Below, in pieces: positions 1 to 5,543 of a stretch of 5,826 nt of DNA (position 1 is its first letter; each line of letters starts with the position of its first letter). Source of the DNA: CAZDOD01 sp964506935 (GTDB lineage Bacteria > Desulfobacterota > Zymogenia > Zymogenales > Zymogenaceae); the NCBI GenBank assembly GCA_964506935.1, contig CAZDOD010000178.1, forward strand, positions 1 to 5,826. Direction: 5' to 3'. The notes beneath the pieces were generated by a model that did not search any database, was not told where the DNA came from, and saw nothing but the letters and a program-made list of their open reading frames with translations. A program made the translations under genes and the position numbers.

Positions 1-236
1 AAAAAATTATACAACCAAGCAAAAATAAATCCACCAATCAGTCCGTCAAAGAAGGCCCAGACGAGGCCGATCAGACTCCCTATTGGGCTTATGTTGTATC
101 CTCGATAGAGTTGTCCGATGATTGTGATCTCACCCGTTGAGCCTTCAAAAAAGATAATCCACCACGTAAGTAGAAAAACAGCAAGGCCCCACATCACGCC
201 ACACACAAGTGCGAAGGCCTTTACATTGAGTTTCAT
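1..236 (-). CDS. Holin-like small two-span membrane protein (3' end cut by window edge)
   Basis: This is a partial gene: 78 codons are visible from ATG at 236 and the frame is still open at base 1. The start is backed by a strong Shine-Dalgarno stretch (GAGAGGAGG, about 5 bases before the ATG). The protein has two hydrophobic segments, roughly residues 8-30 and 52-75. They are joined by a short polar loop with E31-G-S-T-G and a Y44-R-G-Y motif, followed by S50-P-I-G-S and later D64-G-L-I-G-G. From memory this matches a widespread family of about 80-90 aa chromosomal membrane proteins often labelled 'bacteriophage holin', so only a few residues are probably missing. That label does not show a lytic role, and no phage genes are nearby. 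It is the last visible gene of the minus-strand run and lies 78 bases after the 36-aa gene. Function is unknown; the family assignment is fairly secure. Confidence 0.8.
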   Translation of the reverse strand, partial: MKLNVKAFALVCGVMWGLAVFLLTWWIIFFEGSTGEITIIGQLYRGYNISPIGSLIGLVWAFFDGLIGGFIFAWLYNF

Positions 237-314
237 TGTCGCCTCCTCTCATATTTTATTAAAAAAAGGTCCCTATCAGATAAATAATTTTTAATCCTAT
301 ATTGTTTTGTTTTC

Positions 315-425
315 TCAAAGAAGTGTTGTAAAGATCAGCCAATAGAAGAATCCGGCCATGAAGAAAACAAAACACCAGTAGAGTACCTTTATAAAAAGCC
401 ACTTTTTAGTCCTGAAAAAATCCAT
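315..425 (-). CDS. Small single-span membrane protein, 36 aa, unknown function
   Basis: A complete short reading frame runs from ATG at 425 to TGA at 315. An AGGGG Shine-Dalgarno-like sequence lies about 7 bases upstream. The protein begins with a short basic stretch (R5, K7, K8, K13). It continues with an almost unbroken aromatic and aliphatic segment of about residues 14-36, including Y16-W-C-F and Y28-W-L-I. The arrangement predicts one membrane span with the N-terminus inside. It sits between another tiny membrane protein (66-base gap) and the holin-like gene (78-base gap), all on the same strand. I do not recognise a family. Ribosome-binding site, hydrophobic pattern and position support a real gene, but a frame this short could arise by chance in AT-rich DNA. 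Confidence 0.5.
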   Translation of the reverse strand: MDFFRTKKWLFIKVLYWCFVFFMAGFFYWLIFTTLL

Positions 426-491
426 CTCATATCCCCTGATATCTTCGACTCTGAAGTAAAAGCCCGAAAAACCTCAAAATTCAAACAGACA

Positions 492-605
492 CTATTTGAT
501 CAAAAAGTGTCTCCCGTATAGAATCGTCGGGTAGATTACGAGAAAACCGATTATGAGTGAGAATATGATATTTATGAAAATCCTCATTTTGCTTTTGGGT
601 TTCAA
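492..605 (-). CDS. Small single-span membrane protein, 37 aa, probable TTG start
   Basis: The frame ends at TAG (492-494). Two starts are possible: ATG at 620 (42 aa) or TTG at 605 (37 aa). I choose TTG because a perfect GGAGGT (613-618) lies 7 bases before it. The ATG has no Shine-Dalgarno and overlaps that GGAGGT. An internal ATG at 587 is a third option with a less well placed ribosome site. The protein has a basic N-terminus (K2, K4, K6, R8), one hydrophobic span of about residues 9-30 rich in Ile, Phe and Leu, and a short basic tail (R32, H33, K37). This predicts a single-span protein. It follows the 426-aa propeller gene by only 42 bases and is probably translated from the same message. 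No family is recognised. Confidence 0.5.
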   Translation of the reverse strand: MKPKSKMRIFINIIFSLIIGFLVIYPTILYGRHFLIK

Positions 606-612
606 CTCAAAG

Positions 613-618
613 ACCTCC
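613..618 (-). promoter_or_regulatory. Shine-Dalgarno (GGAGGT) that decides the start of the 37-aa gene
   Basis: The minus strand reads GGAGGT here, complementary to the 16S anti-SD. It lies 7 bases upstream of TTG at 603-605. It overlaps the in-frame ATG at 618-620, which it therefore cannot serve. This favours the TTG start. Confidence 0.55.
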
Positions 619-647
619 ATTATTCGCTATGTTTAATTTTCTCATTA

Positions 648-1928
648 CTATTTTTTATCCGCAAATTCCAATAATCCATTTGCGCTCAACTTTCCCATCC
701 GTATCTCAGTCTTCGGCAAGAAGCAGACCCCCAAGACCCAGGGGTAGTCTTTATCTATCGGGCATGTGTAATAACTCACGTAGATATCATCGCCCCTTTT
801 GACTACACCGGTATATGACGTATCACCGTTGCTCGGGAGATCGAATAGGAAAACAAGACCTTTCTCTTTGACCTCGAAAAATGCAGTCCTTTTTTTTGCG
901 ACATTATTTCCCATATCGAATCTTGGGCCAAGATGATTTCTCCCGACCGCAAATATCCTGCCATCAAGTTCAAAGAGCGTTGCGCCGTCGAGCCTCGTTA
1001 TGAAGCTGTGGGCGTAATCCCAGTCGGTATATGGATATTCTGATACGGCGATGATCGTATTTGCCGTTGGATTTCCGAAGGCGTATCCTCCGGTTCCGAG
1101 GCTGCTAGATCGTATTGTCGAGATAATTTTGTGATCTGTGGTAAATTCCAGACAGGGCTCGAAGACACCATGTGCCACATAGACCTCCGAAACCTCTTCC
1201 CACGATATCCCGTCGCTTGACTTGAGGAGTATTATCATGTGGGTGGTCCCTTCATCTTTGACCTGATACCCTTCTATCCTGCCTCCGTAATCAAACGAAA
1301 CGTCTTCTGCATATTTCCTGCCGCTCGCCATGACATACCATGTCTCATTATCGAAGCTCTTCGGTCTCCAAAGGTTCCACCCGCCGGATGTGACCTTTTC
1401 GGAAGTCCCATCGCTGTAGAAATTGGTTATGGTTATCGTGTTTAGCTCACGTGGTTCATCCCAGACTATCCCGTCATCGCTCACAGTGAAGTATGTCGTT
1501 TCAGGCTCGGGATCGAAGTGCCAGTTGGGCAAAAAGTATACGAAGAGCCTATCTTTGATTATCGCAAATTTTGGATCCCTGACATCGGTATCGGGAACGG
1601 TGATCTTTGCTACGGTCTCCCACTCTTTCGCATCTTTCGACCTCTTTACTAGAAGGGCGCCGTTTTTATCCTCTAAGTGCCATTTCGATTGGGCATGGAT
1701 AAGGAAAAAATATCCGTCGAAAAAGATCAAATCCGTATTGGCATTGTGCTGAGTGCGGATATTATCACCGGGGGGAACTGCGGTCCAGCTTTCGAGATTT
1801 AGAACCGGGTCGGTATCGAAAGAAGGCGGCGTGCGAAGATCCCAGTAGATGATCAGAGTCGAGATCAAGAGGACGGGAATCAAAAACAGTACGCCGATCA
1901 ATATGAAAATCTTTTTAAGGAATTTCAT
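648..1928 (-). CDS. Membrane-anchored beta-propeller protein, sialidase or GH43/GH32-like
   Basis: The product is 426 aa. A basic N-terminus (K2, K5, K6) and a hydrophobic segment at about residues 7-28 form a signal anchor, with no lipobox. The remaining roughly 390 residues look extracytoplasmic. They show repeated beta-strand blades and Asp-box-like motifs: S97-K-D-A-K-E-W, S150-D-D-G-I-V-W and S237-S-D-G-I-S-W. An R117-D-P-K-F motif and F256-E-P-C-L-E-F resemble the RDP and acid/base (EC) positions of the five-bladed GH32/GH43/GH68 propellers. With D66 in the N-terminal H-N-A-N-T-D segment, D118 and E257 could form a carboxylate triad. I see no clear F/Y-R-I-P sialidase motif. A glycan-acting or glycan-binding role is inferred; substrate unknown. 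Only a weak SD-like AGAG precedes the ATG. It lies 81 bases after the repeat-protein gene and 42 bases before the 37-aa gene, probably in one operon. Confidence 0.75.
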   Translation of the reverse strand: MKFLKKIFILIGVLFLIPVLLISTLIIYWDLRTPPSFDTDPVLNLESWTAVPPGDNIRTQHNANTDLIFFDGYFFLIHAQSKWHLEDKNGALLVKRSKDAKEWETVAKITVPDTDVRDPKFAIIKDRLFVYFLPNWHFDPEPETTYFTVSDDGIVWDEPRELNTITITNFYSDGTSEKVTSGGWNLWRPKSFDNETWYVMASGRKYAEDVSFDYGGRIEGYQVKDEGTTHMIILLKSSDGISWEEVSEVYVAHGVFEPCLEFTTDHKIISTIRSSSLGTGGYAFGNPTANTIIAVSEYPYTDWDYAHSFITRLDGATLFELDGRIFAVGRNHLGPRFDMGNNVAKKRTAFFEVKEKGLVFLFDLPSNGDTSYTGVVKRGDDIYVSYYTCPIDKDYPWVLGVCFLPKTEIRMGKLSANGLLEFADKK

Positions 1929-2009
1929 GATTTTTCTCTAAACAAAATAGATAATTAATCAAATCATAATCGCATGATATATCTGATGGTGATTTCTCTA
2001 TATTCATCA
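1929..2009. other. Spacer between repeat-protein and propeller genes
   Basis: This 81-base AT-rich spacer has no convincing sigma70 promoter and no hairpin followed by a T-tract. A small inverted repeat (ATCAT at 1963-1967, ATGAT at 1974-1978) is the only structure noted and is within chance expectation. Its emptiness supports cotranscription of the two flanking minus-strand genes. Confidence 0.4.
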
Positions 2010-3686
2010 CTACTCTAAGAAATGGGGGCCGTTATCCACCCCGATATCTATTATGATATTGGTATCCGGCCCCATGCCTCTATCGGTGGCCTCATAGCCG
2101 TCGTCAACTCCGGTTCCTGGCTCGCCTAATTTATTATATATTTCCATGTCTAGTCCCGTTTCATCATAGCCGTCTTCCCCGGATTCGCCTGTGGAGCCCT
2201 CCTCGTCGTTGTCGCCCGTATTCGTGCCGCCTTTCATATCTGCCGCCGTCCCTTTAAAACCCTTGCTGTTCATGAATTCCTCGTCGACAAAAACCCCTCT
2301 TTCCCCGTAAATTTCATAGTAATAATATGTAGTTTTACCGTTTTCGTATTTCGTGTACCACATCTTACCATTCTTATAGTAAGTTATGCTGTTGTCTTTC
2401 AAGTTTATCGTGTGTGCTACATCGCCGTTCTCATCGTAGTAGGTTATAATTTCATCTTTACCTACAGTGTGGGTTTTCTTACCGTTTTTATTGTAGTAAG
2501 TAACGCTGCCGTCTTTATGAACCACCATCTTACTCCCGTCGGTGTTCTCGTGAACCTCATTTCCGTCTTCATCAGTGTAGGTCTCGGAAAACCCTGTGTT
2601 AAAAAGGCCCGTCTCCGCCGTATTTCCTCCAGAACCTTTATCTCCTTTGCTCCCATAACCGAAATCGGGGCCTAATTCTAAGAATGAATCCGGGATGTCT
2701 TCCCAGAACTTCAATTCATACCTGGGTAACTTCTCCCTTCCGATCTCCTCGTAGTGGAATGTTTTATTGCCTTTGGCGTCTTCGGTATACCATTCTTTGC
2801 CATTCTTGTAATAGGTAACACTCCCATCTGGGTGGGTTACGTGAGATAAATTTTCATTTTTGTCGTACCAAGATATGTTTCCATTCGGGTGCTCGGTATA
2901 ATTCTTTTTCTCAGTGGGATAAGAGTAATATGTAATACTCCCATCGGGGTGTTTCGTATATATTTTTTTGTCAAAGCCGTAGTAGGTTACGCTCCCGTCG
3001 GGATGTTCTGTATGGCTCTTTTTCCCGAGCACACCTGAAAATATGGTGTTATAGTAGGTTACGCTCCCGTCAGGGTGTTCGGTGAATACCGGGATCGGCC
3101 ATCCGGTCATATCATTGTCGTAATATGTCCTGCTTCCGTCTTCATTCTCTTTATAATATAAATATTTTTTATTATCGTAATTGAACACATCCTCTACATT
3201 TCCATTTTCGTCATATAAGGTTATGTTCTTGTCTTTATCGACTCTGCTTTTGATTGTGCCATCATAGTGATAAGTAGTTACACTTCCGTCCGGATATTTG
3301 GTACGATCCTTATAGAATTTGCTACCGACTTGAACGTAGTAGGTAATAGTCCCGTCTTTTTCCTTCGAATAGTATATTTTGTTGTAGGAATTGTATTTGA
3401 GGGAAAGCTCTTTATTGCCGTTTTTATCATAGGAGGTTAAGTTCCCGTCCTTGTCGATGATTATTTTACTACCATCGGAATATGTAAAGGTCTTGCTGCC
3501 GTCCTTGTTATAAGTAACTTTTGTGCCGTCGGGATAATCTGTGTGTGATTCTGTGCCGTCGTCGTTGTAATATGTAACGGCGCCGTCCATATGTTTTGTG
3601 GGTGGTATTGAATCTTTACTTAATGCGAATGTTAAAAATAATGCCGTTACAAATATCGCAATCAGTATTATCCTGATAGTCTTCAT
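2010..3686 (-). CDS. Exported protein of tyrosine-rich DG-x-x-T-Y-Y repeats, 558 aa
   Basis: I place the start at ATG 3686, not the in-frame ATG at 3713, because GGAGG (3692-3696) lies 5 bases upstream and the residues then begin with a classic signal peptide. That peptide has K2/R5, a hydrophobic core at about 6-22 and probable cleavage after A21-L-S. There is no lipobox. Residues 33-313 contain about 15 degenerate repeats of the form H/Y-P-D-G-S-V-T-Y-Y plus a variable polar stretch. A cap-like segment and Gly/Ser/acidic linker follow (314-362). A second shorter array spans about 366-457, then a second cap and linker (458-513) and an acidic tail. The pattern suggests stacked beta-hairpins, loosely like YD/Rhs, MORN_2/YwqK or choline-binding repeats, but I cannot assign a family. 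An adhesive, matrix or wall-binding role is inference. No catalytic motif is seen. It is first in the minus-strand gene run. Confidence 0.8.
   Translation of the reverse strand: MKTIRIILIAIFVTALFLTFALSKDSIPPTKHMDGAVTYYNDDGTESHTDYPDGTKVTYNKDGSKTFTYSDGSKIIIDKDGNLTSYDKNGNKELSLKYNSYNKIYYSKEKDGTITYYVQVGSKFYKDRTKYPDGSVTTYHYDGTIKSRVDKDKNITLYDENGNVEDVFNYDNKKYLYYKENEDGSRTYYDNDMTGWPIPVFTEHPDGSVTYYNTIFSGVLGKKSHTEHPDGSVTYYGFDKKIYTKHPDGSITYYSYPTEKKNYTEHPNGNISWYDKNENLSHVTHPDGSVTYYKNGKEWYTEDAKGNKTFHYEEIGREKLPRYELKFWEDIPDSFLELGPDFGYGSKGDKGSGGNTAETGLFNTGFSETYTDEDGNEVHENTDGSKMVVHKDGSVTYYNKNGKKTHTVGKDEIITYYDENGDVAHTINLKDNSITYYKNGKMWYTKYENGKTTYYYYEIYGERGVFVDEEFMNSKGFKGTAADMKGGTNTGDNDEEGSTGESGEDGYDETGLDMEIYNKLGEPGTGVDDGYEATDRGMGPDTNIIIDIGVDNGPHFLE
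2316..2591 (-). repeat. Second coding repeat array (about 6 units)
   Basis: This encodes about residues 366-457 of the 558-aa protein. DG or NG units begin at about residues 374, 383, 392 (D-G-S-V-T-Y-Y), 412, 432 and 449. The array ends in T435-Y-Y-K-N-G-K-M-W-Y-T and a run of four tyrosines (454-457). Its end segment matches the end of the first array, so the two appear to be copies of one module. Confidence 0.7.
2748..3590 (-). repeat. First coding repeat array (about 15 units)
   Basis: This encodes about residues 33-313. D-G-S-V-T-Y-Y or close variants occur at residues 34, 53, 62, 71, 80, 111, 133, 142, 183, 206, 230, 248, 268 and 287. Spacing is irregular, about 9 to 30 residues. Units at 206, 230, 248 and 287 are nearly identical in protein and close in DNA. 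A 20-base exact match occurs at 2980-2999 and 3052-3071. The repeat is protein-coding, not a CRISPR array. Confidence 0.75.
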
Positions 3687-3691
3687 TCTTG

Positions 3692-3696
3692 CCTCC
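3692..3696 (-). promoter_or_regulatory. Shine-Dalgarno fixing the repeat-protein start
   Basis: GGAGG on the minus strand, 5 bases before ATG at 3684-3686. The upstream in-frame ATG at 3711-3713 has no such sequence and would place nine extra residues, including E7 and R9, ahead of the signal peptide. The site therefore selects the 558-aa form. Confidence 0.75.
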
Positions 3697-3809
3697 AAGA
3701 GTAAATTTATCATCTTAATTGGTCAGAAAAACCAGACATCACAAAAAGCCTCACTATCCACAGCTAATCATAGATTTTTGTCCTAAAAAGTGATATTCGA
3801 CACAATTCC

Positions 3810-3827
3810 ATATAGTAAAAACTATAT
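3810..3827. repeat. Perfect inverted repeat at the predicted transcription start
   Basis: ATATAGT (3810-3816) and ACTATAT (3821-3827) are perfect reverse complements around AAAA. The element starts about 6 bases downstream of the -10 box of the minus promoter, over the predicted +1 (about 3826). It could be an operator or a 5' RNA hairpin. AT-rich composition raises the chance of coincidence. Confidence 0.45.
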
Positions 3828-3832
3828 TATTT

Positions 3833-3861
3833 TTTATATTATAAGGATATCGGCATGTCAA
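3833..3861 (-). promoter_or_regulatory. Sigma70-type promoter for the minus-strand operon
   Basis: On the minus strand a perfect TTGACA (3856-3861) is followed by a 17-base spacer and TATAAA (3833-3838, five of six consensus positions). Transcription would start near 3826, giving a leader of about 140 bases before the repeat-protein ATG at 3686. This is the best promoter in the window. Confidence 0.65.
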
Positions 3862-3920
3862 ATCATATTTTTTTAGGTAAATAATAGGAAAAACGGATAA
3901 AAAAGTATGCTAAATGTAAT

Positions 3921-3938
3921 ATATCCTGATAAGGATAT
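3921..3938. repeat. Inverted repeat ATATCC-TGATAA-GGATAT, operator-like
   Basis: ATATCC (3921-3926) and GGATAT (3933-3938) are perfect reverse complements around TGATAA. The right half, ATAAGGATAT (3929-3938), recurs exactly at 3841-3850 inside the spacer of the minus-strand promoter. A shared regulator binding both sides of the divergent region is a reasonable inference, with no direct proof. Confidence 0.4.
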
Positions 3939-4008
3939 GCTATATTACTTGGAAAATAGCTCTTTGTGTTGTTTTTATACTATTTTTTGAAGCAGGGGAA
4001 TTTCAAAG

Positions 4009-4455
4009 ATGTCGAAATTTTACACGTCTCGCCTAAAAAAATCTCGTTTGAACCTCTATCTCCCGTTCCGCATGAGTGGGGCACGCGTTGTCTGTGTCTC
4101 TTCCGATGAGCATGACGTGAAGATCAAACTCCCCCTCAATATCTTCACGAGAAACCACGTCGGGACGACATTCGGCGGAAGCATATACAGCGCCATCGAC
4201 GGGATATTCGGGATATTGCTGTTCAGGCATCTATCACCCGAATATCTGGCGGTGCTAAAGGCCTGCACCGTTCGCTACAAAAGACCGGGCAAGGGCACGC
4301 TCTATGCCACGATTTCGATTTCCAAGGACGATTTCAATTCGATCAGAAAAGAGCTTAAGTCGAAATCCTCGACTGAACGGGTCTTTAAGTTCGATATTGT
4401 AGATCAAGAAGATGTTGTCTGTGCAGAATTCTCTCCCACGATCTTCATCTCTTAA
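4009..4455 (+). CDS. Hotdog-fold (DUF4442/PaaI-like) thioesterase-family protein
   Basis: The product is 148 aa, usual for a single hotdog domain, and has no signal peptide, so it should be cytoplasmic. Residues about 35-145 fit the fold. A strand with I39-K-L-P-L leads to N49-H-V-G-T-T-F-G-G-S, the loop entering the central helix, with D64 in that helix at the position often catalytic in PaaI-like enzymes. Y90-K-R-P-G-K-G and beta-strands follow (residues 97-104 and 125-145). Family members with activity hydrolyse acyl-CoA thioesters, and many DUF4442 proteins have no known substrate. The start is supported by AGGGG 10 bases upstream. The gene stands alone, divergent from the repeat-protein gene and convergent with the flavoenzyme gene. 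The fold call is firm; enzymatic activity is not. Confidence 0.8.
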   Translation: MSKFYTSRLKKSRLNLYLPFRMSGARVVCVSSDEHDVKIKLPLNIFTRNHVGTTFGGSIYSAIDGIFGILLFRHLSPEYLAVLKACTVRYKRPGKGTLYATISISKDDFNSIRKELKSKSSTERVFKFDIVDQEDVVCAEFSPTIFIS

Positions 4456-4504
4456 AAAGGGGGTATCAGATTATTAAAAATATGTTTTTTATTCCCCCAA
4501 AAAA
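4454..4504 (-). terminator. G5/C5 hairpin between convergent genes
   Basis: GGGGG (4459-4463) can pair with CCCCC (4494-4498), with an inner A5/T5 helix (4476-4480 with 4485-4489) extending the structure. Read on the minus strand the hairpin ends in five Ts (4458-4454). This suits termination of the flavoenzyme transcript, whose stop codon is at 4509-4511. Read forward it is followed by As rather than Ts, so termination of the hotdog transcript here is less certain. The loop is large and imperfectly paired. Confidence 0.5.
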
Positions 4505-4508
4505 TCAA

Positions 4509-5459
4509 CTATGAACCGAGATCACTCAGCTCTTTGACCAGCTTTTTCGCACCGCTTATTATATCCGAAATTACGTCCTTTGCGCTTTTAAGCTCCGTGA
4601 TCATCCCACCGATCTGCCCACAATATACCGTCCCCTCTTCTATATCGCCGTCGACCGATGCTGCCCTCGAGCGCCCCTCCCCAATTAGCTCCAACAGCTC
4701 CTCTTTGGTTACGCATGCCTTTTCGGCCTCAAGGATCCTGTCTGCGAGTTTATTTTTGACACAGCGGGTTGGGCCTACTGTCCGTGCCGTAATTACCGTC
4801 CCCGTGTCACTTACGTCGAGTATCGCATCTTTGAACTTCTCGTGCGCACTCGCTTCGAACGTGGCGGCGAACCTCGTTCCTATCTGGACACCAGAAGCCC
4901 CTAGCGCAAGCGCCGCCACAAAGCCCCTCGCATCGGCGATCCCGCCGGCGGCGATCACAGGGACGTTTACCTTATCGACCACCTGCGGTATGAGGGCCAT
5001 CGTCGTTATCTCGTCAAATCCATCGTGTCCCCCCGCCTCGATTCCCTCCGAGACGATCGCATCGATACCTGCATCGACCCCTTTTACGGCGAGCGGGACG
5101 TTGGGCGAGACGTGGATAACCTTGAGTCCTGCATCCTGGATCTTTTTTGTAAAACGCTTTGGGCTCCCGGCGGACGTGGATATCACGTTTGCCCCGCCCT
5201 TTATCGACGCATCTATCAGTTCCTCGGCGTCGGGGCGAAGAAGGGGGATGTTTACACCGAAGGGCTTTTTGGTCTTCTGTTTTACCAGGTTTATCTCTTT
5301 TGCCAACTCTTCGGGCGTCATACCGCCCGCCGCGAGCATACCGAGGCCGCCGGCCTCCGATACCTCGGCACAAATATCATTCATACATATCCACACCATA
5401 CCGCCGAGCACTATCGGATATTCGATACCCAAGATATCTGTAAGCTTCGTCTTAAACAT
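4509..5459 (-). CDS. FMN-dependent FabK / nitronate monooxygenase family protein
   Basis: The product is 316 aa, the normal length for this TIM-barrel flavoprotein family. It has no signal peptide and should be cytoplasmic. Family marks in order are G11-I-E-Y-P-I-V-L-G-G-M (first strand), A36-G-G-L-G, P66-F-G-V-N, E138-G-I-E-A-G-G-H145 (the His of this motif is catalytic in both subfamilies), A170-A-G-G-I-A-D and G189-x-x-x-x-G-T-R-F (phosphate and FMN binding), and G281-Q-I-G-G near the C-terminus. FabK reduces the enoyl-ACP double bond in fatty-acid synthesis; nitronate monooxygenases oxidise alkyl nitronates. The overall layout, including the C-terminal G-Q-I-x-G, resembles FabK, but no fab genes adjoin, so I leave the symbol blank. 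AGGAGG lies 5 bases before the ATG. The gene is divergent from the TPR gene. Confidence 0.88.
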   Translation of the reverse strand: MFKTKLTDILGIEYPIVLGGMVWICMNDICAEVSEAGGLGMLAAGGMTPEELAKEINLVKQKTKKPFGVNIPLLRPDAEELIDASIKGGANVISTSAGSPKRFTKKIQDAGLKVIHVSPNVPLAVKGVDAGIDAIVSEGIEAGGHDGFDEITTMALIPQVVDKVNVPVIAAGGIADARGFVAALALGASGVQIGTRFAATFEASAHEKFKDAILDVSDTGTVITARTVGPTRCVKNKLADRILEAEKACVTKEELLELIGEGRSRAASVDGDIEEGTVYCGQIGGMITELKSAKDVISDIISGAKKLVKELSDLGS

Positions 5460-5495
5460 ATAATCCTCCTACTTTTCTTTTATAAATTTTTGCAA

Positions 5496-5524
5496 AGTAT
5501 AGTATCTTTTTTTCAATACGTAAA
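5496..5524 (-). promoter_or_regulatory. Candidate sigma70 promoter for the flavoenzyme gene
   Basis: On the minus strand TTTACG (5519-5524, four of six consensus) is followed by a 17-base spacer and TATACT (5496-5501, five of six). Predicted start is near 5489, giving a leader of about 30 bases before the ATG at 5459. Confidence 0.5.
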
Positions 5525-5543
5525 GGAAAAAGGATAAATGGGC

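Larger units (their letters stand above)
3687..4008. other. Divergent intergenic region
   Basis: These 322 AT-rich bases separate the minus-strand repeat-protein gene from the plus-strand hotdog gene. No credible gene lies inside. It contains the minus-strand promoter, two inverted repeats and a repeated 10-base motif, described separately. For the plus-strand gene I found no well-spaced -35/-10 pair. TATACT at 3976-3981 could be a -10, but no -35 is correctly placed. AGGGG at 3994-3998 is its likely ribosome site, 10 bases from the ATG. Confidence 0.6.

Noticed and set aside
1..236. Prophage or lysis cassette suggested by the holin-like protein
   Set aside because: No endolysin, structural phage, integrase or att-like sequence is present, and the family is commonly chromosomal.
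237..314. Possible terminator ending in a T7 run before the holin-like gene (minus strand)
   Set aside because: The T run follows GGGACC, but I could find no complementary arm to form a stable stem.
1239..1752. Plus-strand frames of 68 and 109 codons opposite the propeller gene
   Set aside because: Both lie wholly within the well-supported minus-strand gene and have no Shine-Dalgarno or recognisable domain.
2412..2675. Overlapping frames on both strands within the repeat-protein gene
   Set aside because: Repetitive codons keep alternative frames open. Only the main frame yields the regular D-G-S-V-T-Y-Y pattern and a signal peptide.
2316..3590. CRISPR-like periodic repeats
   Set aside because: Spacing is irregular, repeats are degenerate at third positions, and everything is in one coding frame.
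3687..3713. Nine-residue N-terminal extension of the repeat protein from ATG at 3713
   Set aside because: It has no Shine-Dalgarno, whereas ATG at 3686 has GGAGG at ideal spacing and starts a normal signal peptide.
3598..3786. Plus-strand frame of 62 codons spanning the repeat-protein start
   Set aside because: It is antisense to the signal-peptide region, with no ribosome site; its hydrophobicity is a by-product of the opposite-strand sequence.
4534..5463. Open plus-strand frame of 309 codons opposite the flavoenzyme gene
   Set aside because: It is the antisense shadow of a clear FabK/NMO-family gene. It lacks a ribosome site and its Ser/Pro/Ala-rich translation matches no fold.
5014..5537. 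Further overlapping frames of 94-170 codons (5014-5373 minus, 5025-5537 and 5159-5443 plus)
   Set aside because: Their translations are Arg/Gly/Pro-rich out-of-frame readings of the flavoenzyme gene.
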